Below, piece by piece: positions 43,893 through 52,612 of a DNA stretch of 64,000 nucleotides (the stretch's first letter is position 1; every line of letters starts with the position of its first letter). The notes under the pieces are model-generated. The model saw nothing but the letters and a program-made list of their open reading frames with translations, was not told the origin of the DNA and did not search any database. The position numbers and the translations under genes were made by a program. Origin of the DNA: Rhodospirillaceae bacterium. GTDB taxonomy: Bacteria; Pseudomonadota; Alphaproteobacteria; Rhodospirillales; Casp-alpha2. The DNA lies in NCBI GenBank assembly GCA_002686255.1, contig NZAZ01000114.1, positions 27,594 to 91,593 on the forward strand, read 5' to 3'.

Positions 43893-45323
43893 TTGGACGA
43901 CCAAATGAGAAGAAATCGCAAGTGGGCTTATGGGATCATGGGGTTCTTCGCCCTGATAAGCGTGGGCACATACACCTATAACGAATATTACCTATATCTG
44001 TCCGTGTATCTTTGGTTCGGACTCATCTACGGCATGTGTCTGCAATACGGACGGTTCTGTTTTTCCTCGGCGTTCCGGGATCTTTTCGCCGTCGGCGTGC
44101 CGAGGATGGCCGTCGGCATCATGATCGCCACCGTGCTGTTCGCCCTCGTCGGCGCCTTTGTGACGGCAACCGGGCTCAGCACCTTCCACTCCGCGCCGAC
44201 TAGTCTCCATGCAGTCATCGCCGGGTTCATCTTCGGCGTCGGCATGGTGTTCGCCGGCGGTTGCGCCTCGGGCTCGCTCTACAAAACCGGCGAAGGCAAC
44301 GGCAGCGCCCTGCTGGTGGTCGTTTCGATCAGCGTCTCCCAGGCCATTTTCGCCGACATAGGCGGCTGGACGAACAAACTGGTTCCCGACTCATGGCGGG
44401 AATCGGCCCTGGCCAAGGGGCTGCCCGAGCCCATCAATGTGAGTGACGGCTGGTTGGACCAGTATCTGGCCGGTTACGTCTGGGACCAGCCGACGACGAC
44501 CTTCGCCAAGATGTCGGGATGGTCCAATGAATCCGTGATCGGCGCCTTCCTGGGCAACCTGACGATCGGTGTCGTCATCCCCGCGGCCCTGCTGCTCCTC
44601 GTGGTCTACGTCATCTGGTCCCGTAAGGGCTACATGCGTAAGAACCTGGGAGAGGGTCAGGCCGCCCCCCGTTTTGCCGATGATCTGGCGGGCTACTGGG
44701 CCATGATCACCGCCAACAAGAGGACCGCCATCGCCGGCTTGGTGCTCGGCATCGCGGCCGGCATGCATATGTTAGTCATTCAGGGCCTGCGGGTGAAATT
44801 CGGGGTCAAGAACGCCGGCACCCTGCTCGAGCGGATGGGCTTCGACTTCGGCATCTCGGTGAATGGGACCGTGTTCGATCCGGGCTACTGGTACGTGACG
44901 ACCCAGGAAGCGCAGTGGGTCGGCTGGACGATGCAGAAGCTCGGCTCGGAGAAAATGGACAACATCTATTTCGGGTACGTCAACGGCATCCCGAACCCGG
45001 CCGTCAACCCGGCGGACTGGATGTCGCTGGCCTTGATCGGCGGCGCGGCGGTGATGGCCCTTCTCAGCAATGAGTTCAAGTTCAAAAAAACGACGATCGA
45101 ACTCGCCACCTGGGCCATGATCGGCGGCGCCCTGATGGGCATCGGTTCGCGCCTCGGCCTGGGATGCAACGTCGGCGGCTTTTTCGTTCGGGTGTCCCAG
45201 GGCGATCCCTCGGGCTGGCTGTTCGGTTTGGGCATGATCGGCGGCGCCTTTATCGGCGTTAAGTTCTTTAACTGGTGGACGGAACGAAAGATGGCCAGGG
45301 AATTCGAAATCAGTGAAATCTGA
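43893..45323 (+). CDS. YeeE/YedE family sulfur-compound permease
   Basis: A 476-residue membrane protein of the YeeE/YedE (TsuA, thiosulfate transporter) family. Conserved cysteines lie in the expected places: 'YGRFCFSSAFRD', 'FAGGCASGSLYKTGEGNGS' and 'LGLGCNVGGFFVRVSQGDPSG'. In TsuA three such cysteines line the thiosulfate path. Start is TTG 43893 with an AGGAGG site at 43879-43884. A TusA-like gene follows after 30 bases, the typical permease-carrier pair. It would import a sulfur compound that is then handed to TusA. Confidence 0.9.
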   Translation: MDDQMRRNRKWAYGIMGFFALISVGTYTYNEYYLYLSVYLWFGLIYGMCLQYGRFCFSSAFRDLFAVGVPRMAVGIMIATVLFALVGAFVTATGLSTFHSAPTSLHAVIAGFIFGVGMVFAGGCASGSLYKTGEGNGSALLVVVSISVSQAIFADIGGWTNKLVPDSWRESALAKGLPEPINVSDGWLDQYLAGYVWDQPTTTFAKMSGWSNESVIGAFLGNLTIGVVIPAALLLLVVYVIWSRKGYMRKNLGEGQAAPRFADDLAGYWAMITANKRTAIAGLVLGIAAGMHMLVIQGLRVKFGVKNAGTLLERMGFDFGISVNGTVFDPGYWYVTTQEAQWVGWTMQKLGSEKMDNIYFGYVNGIPNPAVNPADWMSLALIGGAAVMALLSNEFKFKKTTIELATWAMIGGALMGIGSRLGLGCNVGGFFVRVSQGDPSGWLFGLGMIGGAFIGVKFFNWWTERKMAREFEISEI

Positions 45324-45353
45324 CCAAGGCATATGAAGGAGGGGAACGGTGTT

Positions 45354-45599
45354 ATGAAATTCGAGAAAGTCGAAGACGGATTCTATCGCCTGGATGTGAA
45401 AGGCTATGTATGCCCGCATCCGCAAATCTATACCAAGAAGGCGCTGGAAAAGATCAATTCCGGAGACATGATCGAACTGATTTTTGACAATCCGTCATCC
45501 GGCGAATCCATCGCCAACATGTGTGACAACACAGGCGATGAGATCGTCGAGAAAAACCAGGAAGGCGGTCAGTTCAAGTGGAGCATCCGGAAGGTTTGA
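45354..45599 (+). CDS. TusA-like sulfur carrier protein
   Basis: An 81-residue TusA/SirA-family protein with the sulfur-binding CPxP motif in 'VKGYVCPHPQIYTKKALEKI', followed by 'GDMIELIFDNPSSGESIANMC'. It carries sulfur as a cysteine persulfide to downstream acceptors such as DsrE-type proteins. ATG 45354 follows an AAGGAGGGG site; the earlier ATG at 45333 lies upstream of that site. It directly follows the YeeE/YedE permease. Confidence 0.9.
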   Translation: MKFEKVEDGFYRLDVKGYVCPHPQIYTKKALEKINSGDMIELIFDNPSSGESIANMCDNTGDEIVEKNQEGGQFKWSIRKV

Positions 45600-45615
45600 A
45601 AGGGATGTCTGATCC

Positions 45616-45647
45616 CCGGAGGCAGCCGTTACTTGGCCTGCTTCCGG
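45616..45647 (+). other. mRNA hairpin between tusA-like and small membrane gene
   Basis: CCGGAGGCAG (45616-45625) pairs with CTGCTTCCGG (45638-45647), one G-T wobble, loop of 12. No T-tract follows, so it is more likely an mRNA-stability or processing hairpin than a terminator. Confidence 0.4.
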
Positions 45648-45672
45648 TGCCGGAGAAAAAGCGGAGCGGAAA

Positions 45673-45867
45673 ATGAAAAACACGGTTTGGACGATGTTTT
45701 TGATAACGGCGGTATTCACCAGCTTTTTATTGGGTTACAGCGTTCCGCCGTTGCTGGAGGTAGGGATGATCGGCGGCAGGGGCGAAAAACCATCGCCGAC
45801 AATGGAACCGAAGCTGAATGAGCAGATGGAGGAATATTACCGCAAGCTGCTGGAGGAAGAGAAATAA
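45673..45867 (+). CDS. Small single-span membrane protein, paralogue A
   Basis: A 64-residue protein with one N-terminal transmembrane helix ('TVWTMFLITAVFTSFLLGYSV') and an extracytoplasmic or cytoplasmic tail ending in 'EEYYRKLLEEEK'. It shares its plan and both end motifs with the next gene (45936). No known family recognised. It follows the TusA-like gene by 73 bases and is part of the sulfur operon. Confidence 0.65.
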   Translation: MKNTVWTMFLITAVFTSFLLGYSVPPLLEVGMIGGRGEKPSPTMEPKLNEQMEEYYRKLLEEEK

Positions 45868-45935
45868 CAGCCGCTTGAACAAGTGCGGAAACATTCACCC
45901 CTCGAGCCATTGATATCGAGAAAGGAGAAACGGCC

Positions 45936-46145
45936 TTGCGGAACAGTCTCTGGGTAACGACCATTTTGGTTGCGAGTTTGATATCGTTTTTTGTCGGTTA
46001 CAGCGTTTCCAAGGAAACCGGCGTGGAGCCGGGCTTCTTCGAGGCCGTTGAAACTGGAAGTTATGGCGGCGGCGGCGGGAGCGAGGGGACGGAGGGGATC
46101 AGTTCCGAATACGAAAAATACTATCAGGACCTGACCAAGGAATAG
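45936..46145 (+). CDS. Small single-span membrane protein, paralogue B
   Basis: A 69-residue protein read from TTG 45936 behind an AAAGGAG site. It has an N-terminal helix ('LWVTTILVASLISFFVGYSV'), a Gly/Ser/Glu-rich flexible middle and a tyrosine-containing acidic end 'YEKYYQDLTKE'. Compared with paralogue A, the start 'M(K/R)N(T/S)(V/L)W', the helix end 'SF(L/F)(L/V)GYSV' and the tail 'E(E/K)YY' are shared, while the middles differ. Function unknown; possible accessory subunits of the YeeE permease or anchors for the carrier proteins. Confidence 0.65.
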   Translation: MRNSLWVTTILVASLISFFVGYSVSKETGVEPGFFEAVETGSYGGGGGSEGTEGISSEYEKYYQDLTKE

Positions 46146-46186
46146 CCGTCTCGGCCGTCAGGTGACGAGATGTAAGGCGCAAAACC

Positions 46187-47506
46187 ATGTTCGTCCGAAC
46201 AAAAAAATCGGGGCGTTATACCTATCTGCAAGTCGTGGAAAACCAGTGGCGGAAAGGCAAGGTGCGCCAGCGGGTGCTTGGAACACTGGGCAGGATGGAC
46301 CATCTCCGAGAAGGGGAAAAACTGGTTCAACTCCTGCGTTCGACGGCCAAGTTCGTGGACGATTCCCTGATCGTCAGCCCTGCCGCGCAAGACCAGAAAC
46401 TAACCATCCGCCCACAACGGGTCGGTTACGTCCTGGTCTTTGGGCAATTATGGGCGGAAACCGGATGCAAGGCGGTCCTCCGGGCATTGTCCGAGGAACG
46501 GTCGGCCGGCTTTCCGGTCGAGCGGGCGCTGTTCCTGATGGTTATCCACCGGCTGACGGACTTCGGCGGTATTTGTTCACCCGACCAATGGCGGCGCGAT
46601 TATCGGATGGGCGGAATTGCTAGTTTGACCCCGGATCATCTCCACCAGGCCCTGGTTTGGCTGGGCGAAGGGACCGGCGAAACGCCTTCAACCGTCAACG
46701 CGGCCCGTTTCATGAAAGAGCGAATCGAAGAAGGCCTCTTCCGGCGGCGCCGGGAAGCAACTAAAGGCATGGAGACGGTGCGCGTTTTTGCGTCGTCCCT
46801 CAGCCTCGATGCCGCCAAAAGGGCGCCGGATGAATTGGCGCCGGGCGCCGATCTGGCTCCGGTGCGCCAGCACATGGTCTTGGCCGTGGCGATCGACCAG
46901 ACCGGCCGGCTCATCTGTTCCGAGACCTGGCCACTGCCGGAGATAGACGGACCGTTATTGCGTCCGCTGATCGAACGTCTGCGCGAACGATTTCAAGCGC
47001 GGCGGATTGGCCTCGTCTGTGATGAGGACGCCATCGGCACGGCGGCCCGCGATGCAGGGGGAATTGATGAAATCACGATTCTGCAACCGAACGGCGCTGA
47101 TTCCGCTTCCCGGGAAACCAACCATCTGCGCCTGTTCCCAACGATCCGGCATGTTTTCGAGGCAGCCGCCCCCCTGCCCGCCCCTCCGCCTGAAAACGAC
47201 CATTGGCCGGCGCTGCTCCGGGGCCATTTATTCTGTTCGCACCTGGCGCTGATCCTGCGCGGGGCGCTGGAAGACCGGCTCGAAGCTGCCGGTTATTACT
47301 TCGAGTGGTCCGATATCCTGCACGATCTCGACCATCTGATCGAGGTCGACCTGGAACAGGATACAAAAAAATTCACTTTGTCCACGGCGGCCGACGGGAC
47401 CTGCGGCAAGGTGTTCGAAGCGGTCGGCGTGGCCCTGCCGCGGAGTCCCGAAAGTTTTGGCGTTCAGGCGCCCCAGGGTTCTCCGACACCGTCCCCGGTG
47501 GAATAG
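46187..47506 (+). CDS. Intact but catalytically dead IS1634-type transposase-derived protein
   Basis: A 439-residue protein whose N-terminus ('MFVRTKKSGRYTYLQVVENQWRKGKVRQRVLGTLGRM') and C-terminus ('RGHLFCSHLALILRGALEDRL', 'GTCGKVFEAVGVALP') are those of IS1634-family transposases. The first catalytic aspartate region (normally F-D-T-T-S) reads 'VFASSLS', and the block carrying the GNKGYRR-like segment and the catalytic glutamate is deleted in frame. The frame has no stop. It sits 41 bases after one gene and 16 bases before the next, without visible terminal repeats, so it behaves as an operon member. Either domesticated or a decaying element caught intact. Confidence 0.75.
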   Translation: MFVRTKKSGRYTYLQVVENQWRKGKVRQRVLGTLGRMDHLREGEKLVQLLRSTAKFVDDSLIVSPAAQDQKLTIRPQRVGYVLVFGQLWAETGCKAVLRALSEERSAGFPVERALFLMVIHRLTDFGGICSPDQWRRDYRMGGIASLTPDHLHQALVWLGEGTGETPSTVNAARFMKERIEEGLFRRRREATKGMETVRVFASSLSLDAAKRAPDELAPGADLAPVRQHMVLAVAIDQTGRLICSETWPLPEIDGPLLRPLIERLRERFQARRIGLVCDEDAIGTAARDAGGIDEITILQPNGADSASRETNHLRLFPTIRHVFEAAAPLPAPPPENDHWPALLRGHLFCSHLALILRGALEDRLEAAGYYFEWSDILHDLDHLIEVDLEQDTKKFTLSTAADGTCGKVFEAVGVALPRSPESFGVQAPQGSPTPSPVE

Positions 47507-47522
47507 AGAGGAAATCGGGAAC

Positions 47523-48932
47523 GTGGCTAGCGAAAACGGAAAGGCAAAAGACGCGGTCATTCTGGGCGCCGGCCTGGCGGGTCTCTCGGCAGGTTGGGCC
47601 CTGTCCCGCGCCGGCGCCGACATCATAACCCTTGAGAAAGATAAACAGGTCGGCGGTCTCGCCCGGACGGTGGAAGATCAGGGCTTCCGGTTCGATCTGG
47701 GGGGGCATCGGTTTTTCACCGAAAACGAACGAGTCGAGCGCCTGGTTCGCGACGTTCTCGATGACGAAATCCTCGAAGTCGTCCGCTCAAGCAAAATTCT
47801 GCTCCAGGGCCGTTATTTCGATTATCCCCTGAACGTCCAGAACGCGCTTCTCGGGTTCGGCCCGGTTACCGCGGCGCGGATCATCCTCGAATACGCCGCC
47901 GAGCGGCTTAAAGACAGGTTCTCGGAGGCGGAATCCGTCTCCCTCGAAGATTGGGTCGTTCGCCATTTCGGCCGCACCCTGTTCTCCATTTTCTTCAAGG
48001 ACTACAGCGAGAAGGTCTGGGGCATCGGCTGTGACCGCATTGCCAGGGAATGGATTGAGCAACGCATCCAAAACCTTTCCTTGGGCCGAGCCGTCCGGGA
48101 AACGTTCTCCCGCTCCGGAGGCAAGGCCGCACGCACCCTGACGCGCCGCTTCCTGTATCCGCCGTTGGGGATCGGGAAAATCGCCGAGGGCCTGAAAGCG
48201 GATATTGAAAAAAGGAACCCGATCATCACCGGCGCTCGTATCGTGCGACTGCATCGACGGGGCGCCCGGATCGAGAAGGTAACGGCGCGGTGCGGAGACG
48301 AAACACGGGAAACATGGGGGCCGGACGTCATATCCAGCATTCCTTTGAACGCGCTGGTCCGGCTGTTGTCTCCGAAAGCCCCCGACAGCGTGCTCGACGC
48401 GGCGGACCGGCTGCGCTACCGGGATTTGGTGATCGTCGCCGTGATGATCGACCGCGAGCGCGTTACCGATGAGACCTGGATTTATTTTCCCGGCAAGGAA
48501 ATTCCCTTCGGCCGGCTGCACGAGCCGACCAACTGGAGCGCCCGCATGGCGCCGCCGGGCAAGACCCTGCTGGTCACGGAACGGTTCTGTTTCCGCGGCG
48601 ACGAGACATGGTCGGCCGATGATGCGGATCTCGCCGAAAGCACGGCCACCTGCCTCGCCGACCTCGGGCTGATCGATAAGGACGAGGTCATCCGCCACGC
48701 CGTGATCCGAATTCCCAACGCCTATCCCCTCTTCGAAGTTGACTACCGGGAACACCAGGAAACAGTCTCCGCCTACCTGGAAACGTTCGACAACCTGCAT
48801 CTGGCGGGCAGGGGCGGTTTGTTCCGTTACTACAACATGGACCAGGCAATGGAATCCGGCCTGGCGGTTGCCGGAAAAGTCATAAATCCGATGCCGGCCT
48901 TGGATTTACCGTCGACGGGAACGGATCCATGA
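47523..48932 (+). CDS. FAD-dependent oxidoreductase, protoporphyrinogen oxidase/UDP-galactopyranose mutase-like
   Basis: A 469-residue flavoprotein. The N-terminal dinucleotide-binding motif 'AVILGAGLAGLSAGWALSRAGADIITLEKDKQVGGLARTV' is followed by 'FRFDLGGHRFFTENERVERLV'. The C-terminus carries the second flavin motif 'NLHLAGRGGLFRYYNMDQAMESGLAVAG'. The G-G-H-R-F-F segment is typical of an amine-oxidase-like family found in polysaccharide clusters. Start is GTG 47523 behind GAGAGGAAA. It overlaps the next gene by 4 bases. Substrate unknown; oxidation or isomerisation of a sugar or lipid-linked intermediate is plausible. Confidence 0.75.
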   Translation: MASENGKAKDAVILGAGLAGLSAGWALSRAGADIITLEKDKQVGGLARTVEDQGFRFDLGGHRFFTENERVERLVRDVLDDEILEVVRSSKILLQGRYFDYPLNVQNALLGFGPVTAARIILEYAAERLKDRFSEAESVSLEDWVVRHFGRTLFSIFFKDYSEKVWGIGCDRIAREWIEQRIQNLSLGRAVRETFSRSGGKAARTLTRRFLYPPLGIGKIAEGLKADIEKRNPIITGARIVRLHRRGARIEKVTARCGDETRETWGPDVISSIPLNALVRLLSPKAPDSVLDAADRLRYRDLVIVAVMIDRERVTDETWIYFPGKEIPFGRLHEPTNWSARMAPPGKTLLVTERFCFRGDETWSADDADLAESTATCLADLGLIDKDEVIRHAVIRIPNAYPLFEVDYREHQETVSAYLETFDNLHLAGRGGLFRYYNMDQAMESGLAVAGKVINPMPALDLPSTGTDP

Positions 48933-50452
48933 AATGCGCGCTGATCTTTCCCGCCTGGACGCCGGTGGAGATTTTCCCTGCCGCGACCGCTAGTTCGCAG
49001 AGCAACTACTGGCAACCGCTGGGGCTTCTCTATGTGGGCGCCGCCCTTATCGAAGCCGGTCACGAGGTCTCGTTTTTCGACGGCGCTTTCATGACCCATG
49101 AGCAAATCATCGACCGGGTCCGGGAATGGGAACCCGGTTTCGTCGGCATTTATTCTACCACTTTCGGCTGGCCCCAGGCCAAACGGACGGCCCGGGACAT
49201 CAAATCGGCCGATCAGCAAATCTTCATCTGTGCCGGCGGCCCTTATCCCATTGCCTTAGGCGGGCGCTGCCTGAGCGACGCCGCCGGAGACATCGACGCC
49301 GTCATCACCGGCGAGGGCGAACAGACGGTTCCGAAACTTCTGGCGCGGCTGGAAACTTCCGGAAATCTTACCGGCGTGCGGGGTGTCGCCTTCCTTGACG
49401 GGGGCCGCGTCATCGCCAATCCGCCGCGCCCCTTGATCGAAGATCTGGATGCGCTGCCTTTCCCGGCCAGGCATCTGCTCGGCGACTGCGCCCGCTACAT
49501 CCCGGCGCCCGGAACTTACCGGCGAAAACCGGTTGCCATCGTTCTCACATCCCGGGGATGCACCCGGCGGTGCATCTTCTGCTTTCAGTTGGACAAGGAA
49601 CGGAAATCGGGCCGCTGGGGAGTCCGGTATCGCAGCATCGGCAACGTCATGGCGGAAATCGAACAACTCCTTGCCGAGGGATACCGGGAAATAAAATTCA
49701 TCGATGATACCTTTGCCGCCGACAATGACCGGGCGCTGGAACTGGCCGAGGAAATCAAGGCCCGCCGGCTTGACTTCCCCTGGTTCGCTTCGCTTTGCGT
49801 CAACCAGGCAAATGCGCGGCTCCTTCGGACAATGAAGGACGCCGGGTGTTGGTCGGTCCTGATGGCGGCGGAAAGCGGCGTGCAGAAGAACCTCAACACC
49901 CTCAGGAAGGGGTCGACCCTGGACCAGATCCGCGAAGCGGTCAAAATGGCCAAGGACGCCGGGCTCCGGGTCAGCGTCCCGTTCATGTTCGGCATTCCGG
50001 GCGAGACCGTCGCCGACGGCCTGAAGACCATCGACTTCGCTATCGAGCTGAACCCGGACCTTGCCAACTTTCACGCCCTGACGCCCTTTCCGGGGACTCA
50101 TCTCCACGACCACCGGAATGATTACGGCGCGGTTTCCGGGGACCTGTCGGATTTCACCTATCAGGGCGCGGCCTTCGTGCCCGCGACAATGACCCGGGAT
50201 GACATTCGCATGCTCCGTCAAAAGGCGTTCCGGCGGTTCTATTCCCGGCCCTCGTTCATCTTCCGCAGGCTGTTGCAAATACGGACATGGAAGGACTTCC
50301 TGGCCGCGGCATCGGGCGTCAAAAGCCTGTTCGGGCTGTGGAAGGGCCGCGATCTATTCCGCCGGCCGGATGCCGGGGGCGGTCCCGGTCGACCCCACCC
50401 TTTGAAAGCCGCAGGTATTCCCGGGCCAGGGCAGGATATAGCCGGAGGTTGA
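48929..50452 (+). CDS. B12-binding domain radical SAM protein
   Basis: A 507-residue class B radical SAM enzyme. The N-terminal ~150 residues form a cobalamin-binding Rossmann domain ('WQPLGLLYVGAALIEAGHEVSFFDG', 'ICAGGPYPIALG', 'DAVITGEGEQTV'). The radical SAM cluster motif is 'TSRGCTRRCIFCFQ' (CxxxCxxC), followed by 'IKFIDDTFAADN' and 'FMFGIPGETVADG'. Such enzymes methylate unreactive carbons or rearrange lipids and glycans. It overlaps the oxidoreductase by 4 bases, and its last 134 bases overlap the convergent radical SAM gene. Substrate unknown. Confidence 0.87.
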   Translation: MKCALIFPAWTPVEIFPAATASSQSNYWQPLGLLYVGAALIEAGHEVSFFDGAFMTHEQIIDRVREWEPGFVGIYSTTFGWPQAKRTARDIKSADQQIFICAGGPYPIALGGRCLSDAAGDIDAVITGEGEQTVPKLLARLETSGNLTGVRGVAFLDGGRVIANPPRPLIEDLDALPFPARHLLGDCARYIPAPGTYRRKPVAIVLTSRGCTRRCIFCFQLDKERKSGRWGVRYRSIGNVMAEIEQLLAEGYREIKFIDDTFAADNDRALELAEEIKARRLDFPWFASLCVNQANARLLRTMKDAGCWSVLMAAESGVQKNLNTLRKGSTLDQIREAVKMAKDAGLRVSVPFMFGIPGETVADGLKTIDFAIELNPDLANFHALTPFPGTHLHDHRNDYGAVSGDLSDFTYQGAAFVPATMTRDDIRMLRQKAFRRFYSRPSFIFRRLLQIRTWKDFLAAASGVKSLFGLWKGRDLFRRPDAGGGPGRPHPLKAAGIPGPGQDIAGG

Positions 50453-51491
50453 ACAGAATGTTGGTGATGAAATAGCACTCGTGGGTGCAATGGCATGGGG
50501 GGGGAGTGTCCCCGAGGGCTGCCACCACCGCCCGGGCGTTCCGGGACCGCAGAAGCTTCCTCATGTCATGGCCGTAATTCCTGACGTTACCGAGGCTCCG
50601 CCGGCGGATCTCGCAGGGATAGACCTCACCCGTTTCACCGAGAACCAGATTAAGCTTTCCCGCGTAACAGGGCACGACCCGGCTCTGTTCGTATAGAGTC
50701 CGCAGGATCAGGCGCCGTTGCAGGATATCCTGTGACGCCTTCAGGCGGCCGCCCCTGAACCGGTGCATATCGGAGGCCCCGTTCCGGAGACCGGATTCCA
50801 GCCGGCCGATAGCGCGGCCGTATGCGCCGATATCCACGTTCTTGTAGCGGCCATCCGCAAGATCGCCCCGCACCATGGAAATGGTATGGGTCTTGTCGCC
50901 TTCCAAATCACGGACGGCATCGATAATCGCATTCATTTGATCCTGGTTTTCGGAGCAAAAAACGGTATTGATGCCGAGTTCCAGATTCGGGTAGAGCCGC
51001 CTCAACCGGTCGAGCCGCCGGTAGGTTTCCAGGGCCTTGTCGAAACCGCCGGGGGTCATTCTTAAATCGTCATGGGCTGTCCCGATCCCGTCGATCGAAA
51101 TCTTGACGGCGATGACGCTGTTCGGACAGGTACGGAGTATATCTTCCGTGGTGTCCGAGACCATATCCGGCAATAAGCCGTTGGTCGGGTAAAGCAGAAA
51201 CGAGGGCTTGTTCCGGTCATGGAAGACCTTGCTGATTTCCGCCATATCCCGTCGGAGGTAAGGCTCGCCGCCGGAGAACGCGATCCACAGCAACCGCCCC
51301 AGGGAAGCGGAAATCTTTTCGATCTCGTCAAGAGACAGTTCCTCGGCCCGGTCCGGTTCTCCATCGGCGCCGGCCAGGTAAAAGCAAAACGGGCATCGGG
51401 CGTTGCATTTCCGGGTGACGAAGAAGGTGAGCTGGAGAGGCCATTTCTTGCGGAAAATTGACGGCATATGGGACAGCATGGAATGAATCAT
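50319..51491 (-). CDS. Radical SAM protein with SPASM-like C-terminal cysteines
   Basis: A 390-residue radical SAM enzyme: cluster motif 'VTRKCNARCPFCFYL' (CxxxCxxC), 'WIAFSGGEPYLRRDMAEI' and 'VIAVKISIDGIGTAHDDLR'. The C-terminal part has 'LNLVLGETGEVYPCEIRRRSLGNVR' and 'PPPCHCTHECYFI', resembling a SPASM/twitch auxiliary-cluster region. Start 51491 overlaps the upstream GT2 gene by 4 bases (ATGA); longer frames only read through that gene. The end lies 134 bases inside the convergent B12-radical SAM gene; the low-complexity tail after 'AREYLRLSKGG' may be recent extension. Confidence 0.83.
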   Translation of the reverse strand: MIHSMLSHMPSIFRKKWPLQLTFFVTRKCNARCPFCFYLAGADGEPDRAEELSLDEIEKISASLGRLLWIAFSGGEPYLRRDMAEISKVFHDRNKPSFLLYPTNGLLPDMVSDTTEDILRTCPNSVIAVKISIDGIGTAHDDLRMTPGGFDKALETYRRLDRLRRLYPNLELGINTVFCSENQDQMNAIIDAVRDLEGDKTHTISMVRGDLADGRYKNVDIGAYGRAIGRLESGLRNGASDMHRFRGGRLKASQDILQRRLILRTLYEQSRVVPCYAGKLNLVLGETGEVYPCEIRRRSLGNVRNYGHDMRKLLRSRNARAVVAALGDTPPPCHCTHECYFITNILFNLRLYPALAREYLRLSKGGVDRDRPRHPAGGIDRGPSTARTGF

Positions 51492-52492
51492 CGGACGTCC
51501 CCGAACACAGGCCCCCTTGCAATAAAATACACCATACCTCCGATGATCCCCGCTCCCACGGCCAGGGGATAGATCGCCATGTAATAAAGGGTCGCAACGG
51601 AGGCGAATCCCCCCCCGCTGATGCGGTAAAAAGCCGCAATCAGTTTTCGGCTCACCAGAATGTTGGCCAGGATCGCCACCGCCATCGGCAACAAAGCAAG
51701 TTGGTTTTCGGTAAAGGCGAAAGCAACCAGCAGAAAAACACACATTGCGAAGACGGCGACATTGACTTTCATCTCGACCGACGCGGTTCCGGAATCTTCG
51801 AACAAATCCCCGTTGGCGACGGAATACATCGTCCAGTACATGGATTTTCTGACGGCGTTCCGCAGGGACCGGTAAAGGGAAAAGTTGAATACATGCTGGA
51901 CCTGGATTTCTGAATCCATGATCAGCCTGAAACCAGCCCGGCGCATGCGGTGGCTGTAGTTCACGTCCTCGATAATGGGCAGAAAATCTTCGGAGAAACC
52001 GCCGCTGTCGCGGAAGGCTTCGGCATCGACGACCATGGCGTGGGCGGCCACGTAATCGGGATTTCCTGCTTTTTTGGTTTCCGAGTAATGGATGAATATG
52101 GACTGAAAGAGGCTGTAAAAATCCGCGTCATGAGGGATCGGGGTATAGGTTCCGCCGACGATGGTGTCCGGCCCGGCGGCGGCAAGGGTCCGTGCGGCAA
52201 CGGCAAGGGCGTCCGGCTCAATCAGGCAGTCGGCGTCGGTGAAGAACAATATATCGCCCCGGGCATGCCGCGCCCCCGCATTCCGCGCCGCCGCCGCCCC
52301 CAGGCGTTTATCGAAACTAACCAGCCGGCAGGGAAAGCGTTCGATCACCGAGACGGAATCATCCATCGACCCGTCGTCGACGACAACGATCTCGAAAGGG
52401 TCGTATCGGGAAGCGAGCGCGGCTCTCAGACAGGGGGCGATTGTGGCGCCGCCGTTGTAATTGGGAATGACGATGGAAATAAATGGAGCCAT
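51488..52492 (-). CDS. Glycosyltransferase family 2 with C-terminal membrane segments
   Basis: A 334-residue GT2 enzyme. The nucleotide-sugar binding fold begins 'FISIVIPNYNGGATIAPCLRAAL', with 'EIVVVDDGSMDDSVSVI', the metal-binding 'ILFFTDADCLIEPDAL' and 'FSEDFLPIIEDVNYSHRMRRAGFRL' (ED motif). From residue ~235 there are three to four hydrophobic helices. ATG 52492 starts at the conserved sequence; the frame runs further up but without homology. Paired with the radical SAM gene, so both may modify the same lipid or glycan. Confidence 0.87.
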   Translation of the reverse strand: MAPFISIVIPNYNGGATIAPCLRAALASRYDPFEIVVVDDGSMDDSVSVIERFPCRLVSFDKRLGAAAARNAGARHARGDILFFTDADCLIEPDALAVAARTLAAAGPDTIVGGTYTPIPHDADFYSLFQSIFIHYSETKKAGNPDYVAAHAMVVDAEAFRDSGGFSEDFLPIIEDVNYSHRMRRAGFRLIMDSEIQVQHVFNFSLYRSLRNAVRKSMYWTMYSVANGDLFEDSGTASVEMKVNVAVFAMCVFLLVAFAFTENQLALLPMAVAILANILVSRKLIAAFYRISGGGFASVATLYYMAIYPLAVGAGIIGGMVYFIARGPVFGDVR

Positions 52493-52612
52493 GGTGCCAC
52501 ACCAACCCCCCTCGCCATGAAACCGCGGCCGCCCCCGCTCCGGTGGCGGACATGATGGCAAAAAACCCTCTCTCTGGGCCGATTCAACAATAAATCCAAA
52601 GGGGTTGGGCCC

